Positions 6,314 through 8,518 of a stretch of 8,518 nt of DNA are shown piece after piece (positions within the stretch are counted from its first letter, which is position 1; the number at the start of each line of letters is the position of its first letter). The notes beneath the pieces are model-generated. The model saw only the letters and a program-made list of their open reading frames with translations. It was not told the origin of the DNA and did no database searches. The stretch lies in NCBI GenBank assembly GCA_945871335.1, contig CAMBWM010000096.1, positions 1 to 8,518 on the forward strand. The letters run 5' to 3'. This stretch comes from Polaromonas sp. YR568. GTDB taxonomy: Bacteria > Pseudomonadota > Gammaproteobacteria > Burkholderiales > Burkholderiaceae. The position numbers and the translations under genes were made by a program.

Positions 6314-7300
6314 ATGGGTGAATTTGACCTGATCGAACGCTTCTTCAAGCGTGCGGCACGCCGCGCGGTGCTGGGCATTGGCGACGACTGCGCGCTGATG
6401 CAAGCGCCGGCCGGCTCGCACATGGCGATCTCCACTGACATGCTGGTGCAAGGCCGGCATTTTTTTGCTGACGTGGACCCGCGCACCCTGGGCCATAAAG
6501 CGCTGGCCGTCAATCTCAGCGATCTGGCGGCCTGCGGCGCCGAGCCGATGGGCTTCACGCTGGCACTGGCGCTGCCGCACATTGAGGAGCGCTGGCTGGC
6601 AGCATTTGCCGACGGCCTTTTTACCCTGGCCGACAGCCACGGTTGCGAGCTGATTGGCGGCGACACCACGAGCGGCCCGCTGAACATCTGCATCACTGTT
6701 TTTGGCAGCGTGCCTGCCCCGGCCGGCCAAAGCCAGGCCTTGCTGCGCAGTGGCGCGCATCCCGGAGACGACATCTATGTGAGCGGCCACTTGGGTGACG
6801 CGCGGCTGGCACTGGAAGCCATGCAGGGCAAGCTCTCTTTGCCGCCTGCCTTGCTACAAGTAACGCGGCAGCGCCTGGAAGAACCCAGCCCCCGCATCGC
6901 GCTCGGCATGGCGCTGCGCGGCCTGGCCAGCGCGGCGATGGACCTCAGCGACGGCCTGGTGGGTGACCTCGGACATCTGCTCAAAGCGTCCCAGGTCGGC
7001 GCGACACTGAACACTGAAGCCGTGCTCGAACGGTTGTGTGCCCGGACGCACAGCGACTGGGCGGGCGCGGGCGTGAGCCAAACGCAGGCGCTGCACTGCG
7101 TGCTGTCCGGCGGCGACGACTATGAGCTGCTGTTCACGGCACCGCCCACAGCACGCAGCACCATCCTCGCCGCTGCGCAACGCTGCGCTACCCCCGTGAG
7201 CTGTATCGGCCAGATTGAATCGCAGCCCGGCTTGCGACTGCTCGATGCAGCGGGCGCCCCCATGCCGAACCACTTCGCTTCTTTTGAACATTTCGCATGA
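6314..7300 (+). CDS. thiL: Thiamine-monophosphate kinase ThiL
   Basis: ThiL phosphorylates thiamine monophosphate with ATP to give thiamine diphosphate, the active cofactor. The 328 residues begin MGEFDLIERFF, as is typical, and show GIGDDCA (21-27), STDMLVQGRHF (40-50), GHKALAVNLSDLAACGAEP (60-78), GGDTTSGP (115-122), PGDDIYVSGHLGDARLAL (150-167), MDLSDGLVGDL (209-219) and SGGDDYELLF (265-274). These are the Asp-rich, Mg-ATP-binding blocks of the ThiL/PurM superfamily, all intact. GAGAG just before the ATG serves as ribosome site. The 45-bp gap after apaG holds only a 5-bp stem without a T-run. Its TGA overlaps the pgpA ATG in an ATGA, so translation is probably coupled. thiL-pgpA-pncC is a recurrent proteobacterial neighbourhood, often preceded by nusB/ribE, which are absent here. 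Confidence 0.97.
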   Translation: MGEFDLIERFFKRAARRAVLGIGDDCALMQAPAGSHMAISTDMLVQGRHFFADVDPRTLGHKALAVNLSDLAACGAEPMGFTLALALPHIEERWLAAFADGLFTLADSHGCELIGGDTTSGPLNICITVFGSVPAPAGQSQALLRSGAHPGDDIYVSGHLGDARLALEAMQGKLSLPPALLQVTRQRLEEPSPRIALGMALRGLASAAMDLSDGLVGDLGHLLKASQVGATLNTEAVLERLCARTHSDWAGAGVSQTQALHCVLSGGDDYELLFTAPPTARSTILAAAQRCATPVSCIGQIESQPGLRLLDAAGAPMPNHFASFEHFA

Positions 7301-7833
7301 CCGACCCAGACAACTTGTCTTCACACCCCGCCCCAGTGCGGCGTCCCACGGCGCGTTTCATGCTGGCGCATCCGGCGCATATGATCGCGCTGGGCTTCGG
7401 CTCGGGCCTGAGCCCGGTGGCGCCCGGCACCGCCGGCACATTTTGGGCTTGGCTAAGCTTTTTGGCCCTGCAGCAATGGCTTTCAAGCACGCAAATAGGA
7501 CTGCTGATTGCAGCCTCCCTGTTGCTGGGCTGGTGGGCCTGCACGGTCACAGCACAACACATGCAAATAGCCGACTCGGGCCATATCGTCTGGGACGAAA
7601 TAGCTGCTTTCTGGTTGGTTCTCTGGCTGGTCATGCCGGCAGGCTGGCTCATGCAGCTGGCCGCCTTTGTGCTGTTTCGCTTGTTTGATGCCCTCAAGCC
7701 CGAGCCCATGGCCTGGGCCGACCGGCACTTCAAGGGTTTTGGTCCGCGCGGCGGCTTCGGCATCATGTTGGACGACTTGCTGGCCGCCTTTTGCACGCTG
7801 CTCGTGCTGGCCTTCTGGAAAGCCTGGTGGTGA
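7297..7833 (+). CDS. pgpA: Phosphatidylglycerophosphatase A PgpA
   Basis: PgpA dephosphorylates phosphatidylglycerol phosphate to phosphatidylglycerol at the inner membrane. The 178 residues carry the family blocks LGFGSGLSPVAPGTAGTF (32-49), IVWDEIAAFW (97-106), FRLFDALKPEP (127-137) and GGFGIMLDDLLAA (152-164), with the conserved acidic residues present. Hydrophobic stretches at about 50-60, 66-84, 102-126 and 160-176 fit a small multi-pass membrane protein. The N-terminal 20 residues are polar and poorly conserved. Its ATG lies in the thiL stop (ATGA), and its TGA overlaps the GTG start of pncC (GTGA), so it sits between two coupled junctions. The C-terminus ends in the aromatic WKAWW. Confidence 0.96.
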   Translation: MTDPDNLSSHPAPVRRPTARFMLAHPAHMIALGFGSGLSPVAPGTAGTFWAWLSFLALQQWLSSTQIGLLIAASLLLGWWACTVTAQHMQIADSGHIVWDEIAAFWLVLWLVMPAGWLMQLAAFVLFRLFDALKPEPMAWADRHFKGFGPRGGFGIMLDDLLAAFCTLLVLAFWKAWW

Positions 7834-8330
7834 ACGCCTCCTCTTCATTTGATGCCGCACAGGCCCTGACCCGGCTGCTGGCAGACCGGCTGCTGGCCAA
7901 TGGGCAGATGATGGCCACCGCCGAAAGCTGTACAGGCGGCATGATCGCCGCCGCCTGCACCGATCTGGCAGGTTCCAGCGCCTGGTTCGAGCGTGGCTTC
8001 GTGATCTATTCCAACGCGGCCAAGACCGAACTGCTGGGCGTGCCAGAGGCACTGATATTCGAACACGGTGCCGTCAGTGAGCCGGTCGTGCGGGCTATGG
8101 CGCAAGGCGCATTGCAGCACTCGCAAGCTCAGGTGTCTGTGGCCGTCACCGGCGTCGCCGGGCCGGGCGGCGGCAGCGCCGGCAAGCCCGTGGGCAGCGT
8201 CTGGTTTGGCTGGGCCACACCTGCCGGCGTGGTGACGCAGTTATGCCGCTTTGAAGGCGACCGGCATCAGGTGCGGCAGGCCAGCGTGCGGCATGCCCTG
8301 CAGCGCCTGGCCGATTTGCTGGCAACTTGA
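7830..8330 (+). CDS. pncC: Nicotinamide-nucleotide amidase PncC (CinA C-terminal domain family)
   Basis: PncC deamidates nicotinamide mononucleotide to nicotinate mononucleotide, recycling NAD; it is the stand-alone form of the CinA C-terminal domain. With the GTG at 7830 the protein has 166 residues, the normal size. It shows AESCTGG (31-37) with the presumed nucleophile S33, the RGFVIYSNAAKTELLGV block (55-71) with Y60 and K65 of the active-site region, EHGAVSEPVV, VAVTGVAGPGGG (104-115) and GSVWFGWA (122-129). I choose this GTG because it overlaps the pgpA stop as GTGA and has GGAAAG 7 nt upstream. An in-frame ATG at 7791 would lie deep inside pgpA. No obvious terminator follows. Confidence 0.93.
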   Translation: MNASSSFDAAQALTRLLADRLLANGQMMATAESCTGGMIAAACTDLAGSSAWFERGFVIYSNAAKTELLGVPEALIFEHGAVSEPVVRAMAQGALQHSQAQVSVAVTGVAGPGGGSAGKPVGSVWFGWATPAGVVTQLCRFEGDRHQVRQASVRHALQRLADLLAT

Positions 8331-8446
8331 AATCAGCGCCTGACAATTAGGTTTCCCCTAGGCTGACCGGCCGCAATCTCATGTAAGCTAGGCGACAGTT
8401 TGCAAAAAAATGAAGCGTCTAGACGCGCTTCCAAGAGGGGAAATAG
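8331..8446. other. pncC-pntA intergenic region with CTAG cluster
   Basis: This 116-bp gap is more AT-rich than its surroundings. It holds three CTAG tetranucleotides (8358, 8388 and 8419), while I count only two elsewhere in the window (1048 and about 5017). CTAGGC occurs twice, exactly 30 bp apart (8358-8363 and 8388-8393). An A7 run lies at about 8404-8410. I find neither a convincing rho-independent terminator for pncC nor a clear sigma-70 promoter. The gap presumably holds the pntA promoter. Confidence 0.4.
8415..8426. promoter_or_regulatory. 12-bp perfect palindrome upstream of pntA
   Basis: GCGTCTAGACGC is a perfect 12-bp palindrome ending 8 bp before the GAGGGG ribosome site of the pntA-like gene. 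A symmetrical site so close to a start suggests a repressor operator or an RNA hairpin in the 5'-UTR. The symmetry is observed; binding by a regulator is inferred. Confidence 0.35.
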
Positions 8447-8518
8447 ATGCTGATTGGGGTACCTGCCGAGACCATGCCGGGCGAAACGCGCGTTGCGCTC
8501 ACGCCTGAAACGGCCAAA
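8447..8518 (+). CDS. pntA: Probable NAD(P) transhydrogenase subunit alpha (5' end only)
   Basis: Only 24 codons are in the window: MLIGVPAETMPGETRVALTP followed by ETAK. The pattern MxIGVPxET...ETRVAxTPET is the N-terminus of the alpha (NAD-binding) subunit of the proton-translocating transhydrogenase, which couples hydride transfer between NADH and NADP+ to the proton gradient. Alanine dehydrogenase and lysine-ketoglutarate reductase share this fold and begin similarly (often GVPKE), so they remain alternatives. GAGGGG lies 7 nt before the ATG and supports the start. The gene is cut by the right window edge. Confidence 0.75.
   Translation, partial: MLIGVPAETMPGETRVALTPETAK

Noticed and set aside
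5887..6774. Minus-strand open frame (295 codons) opposite apaG and thiL
   Set aside because: It spans two clear plus-strand genes and the gap between them, is Ser/Arg/Pro-rich, and resembles no family I know; it is a shadow frame.

Overview
The window looks like chromosomal housekeeping DNA from a GC-rich betaproteobacterium, most likely of the family Comamonadaceae (Rhodoferax/Polaromonas-like). This rests on the gene order rpe-gph-trpE-trpG-(x)-trpD, on the neighbouring thiL-pgpA-pncC block, and on the wording of the proteins. The genus is inference. I see no mobile element, CRISPR array, tRNA or rRNA.

Minus-strand half (5772 down to 1): rpe, gph, trpE, trpG, a low-specificity threonine aldolase (ltaE) and trpD, which runs off the left edge. 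These genes are tightly packed. rpe/gph overlap in a TTGA. trpE and trpG are joined by a 38-codon reading frame with ATGA overlaps at both ends. trpG/ltaE are 9 bp apart and ltaE/trpD 38 bp apart. The one sizeable gap is between gph and trpE, about 254 bp if trpE starts at its TTG codon. It holds two candidate leader reading frames, one encoding Trp-Pro-Trp, and two hairpins. The stronger hairpin has a perfect 9-bp stem ending 2 nt before the trpE ribosome binding site. Together these genes recycle pentose phosphates (Rpe), clear 2-phosphoglycolate (Gph) and take chorismate into tryptophan synthesis (TrpE/TrpG/TrpD). LtaE, a PLP enzyme of Gly/Thr metabolism, is the odd member.

Plus-strand half (5879 to 8330): apaG is divergent from rpe. 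Then come thiL (thiamine-phosphate kinase), pgpA (phosphatidylglycerophosphatase A) and pncC (NMN deamidase). thiL/pgpA overlap in an ATGA and pgpA/pncC in a GTGA, so they are probably translationally coupled. A 116-bp gap follows with three CTAG tetranucleotides and a 12-bp palindrome, then the first 24 codons of a pntA-like transhydrogenase alpha gene.

I found no wholly new system. The points most worth a second look are the compact trpE leader, the small reading frame locked between trpE and trpG, and the threonine aldolase placed inside a trp operon.
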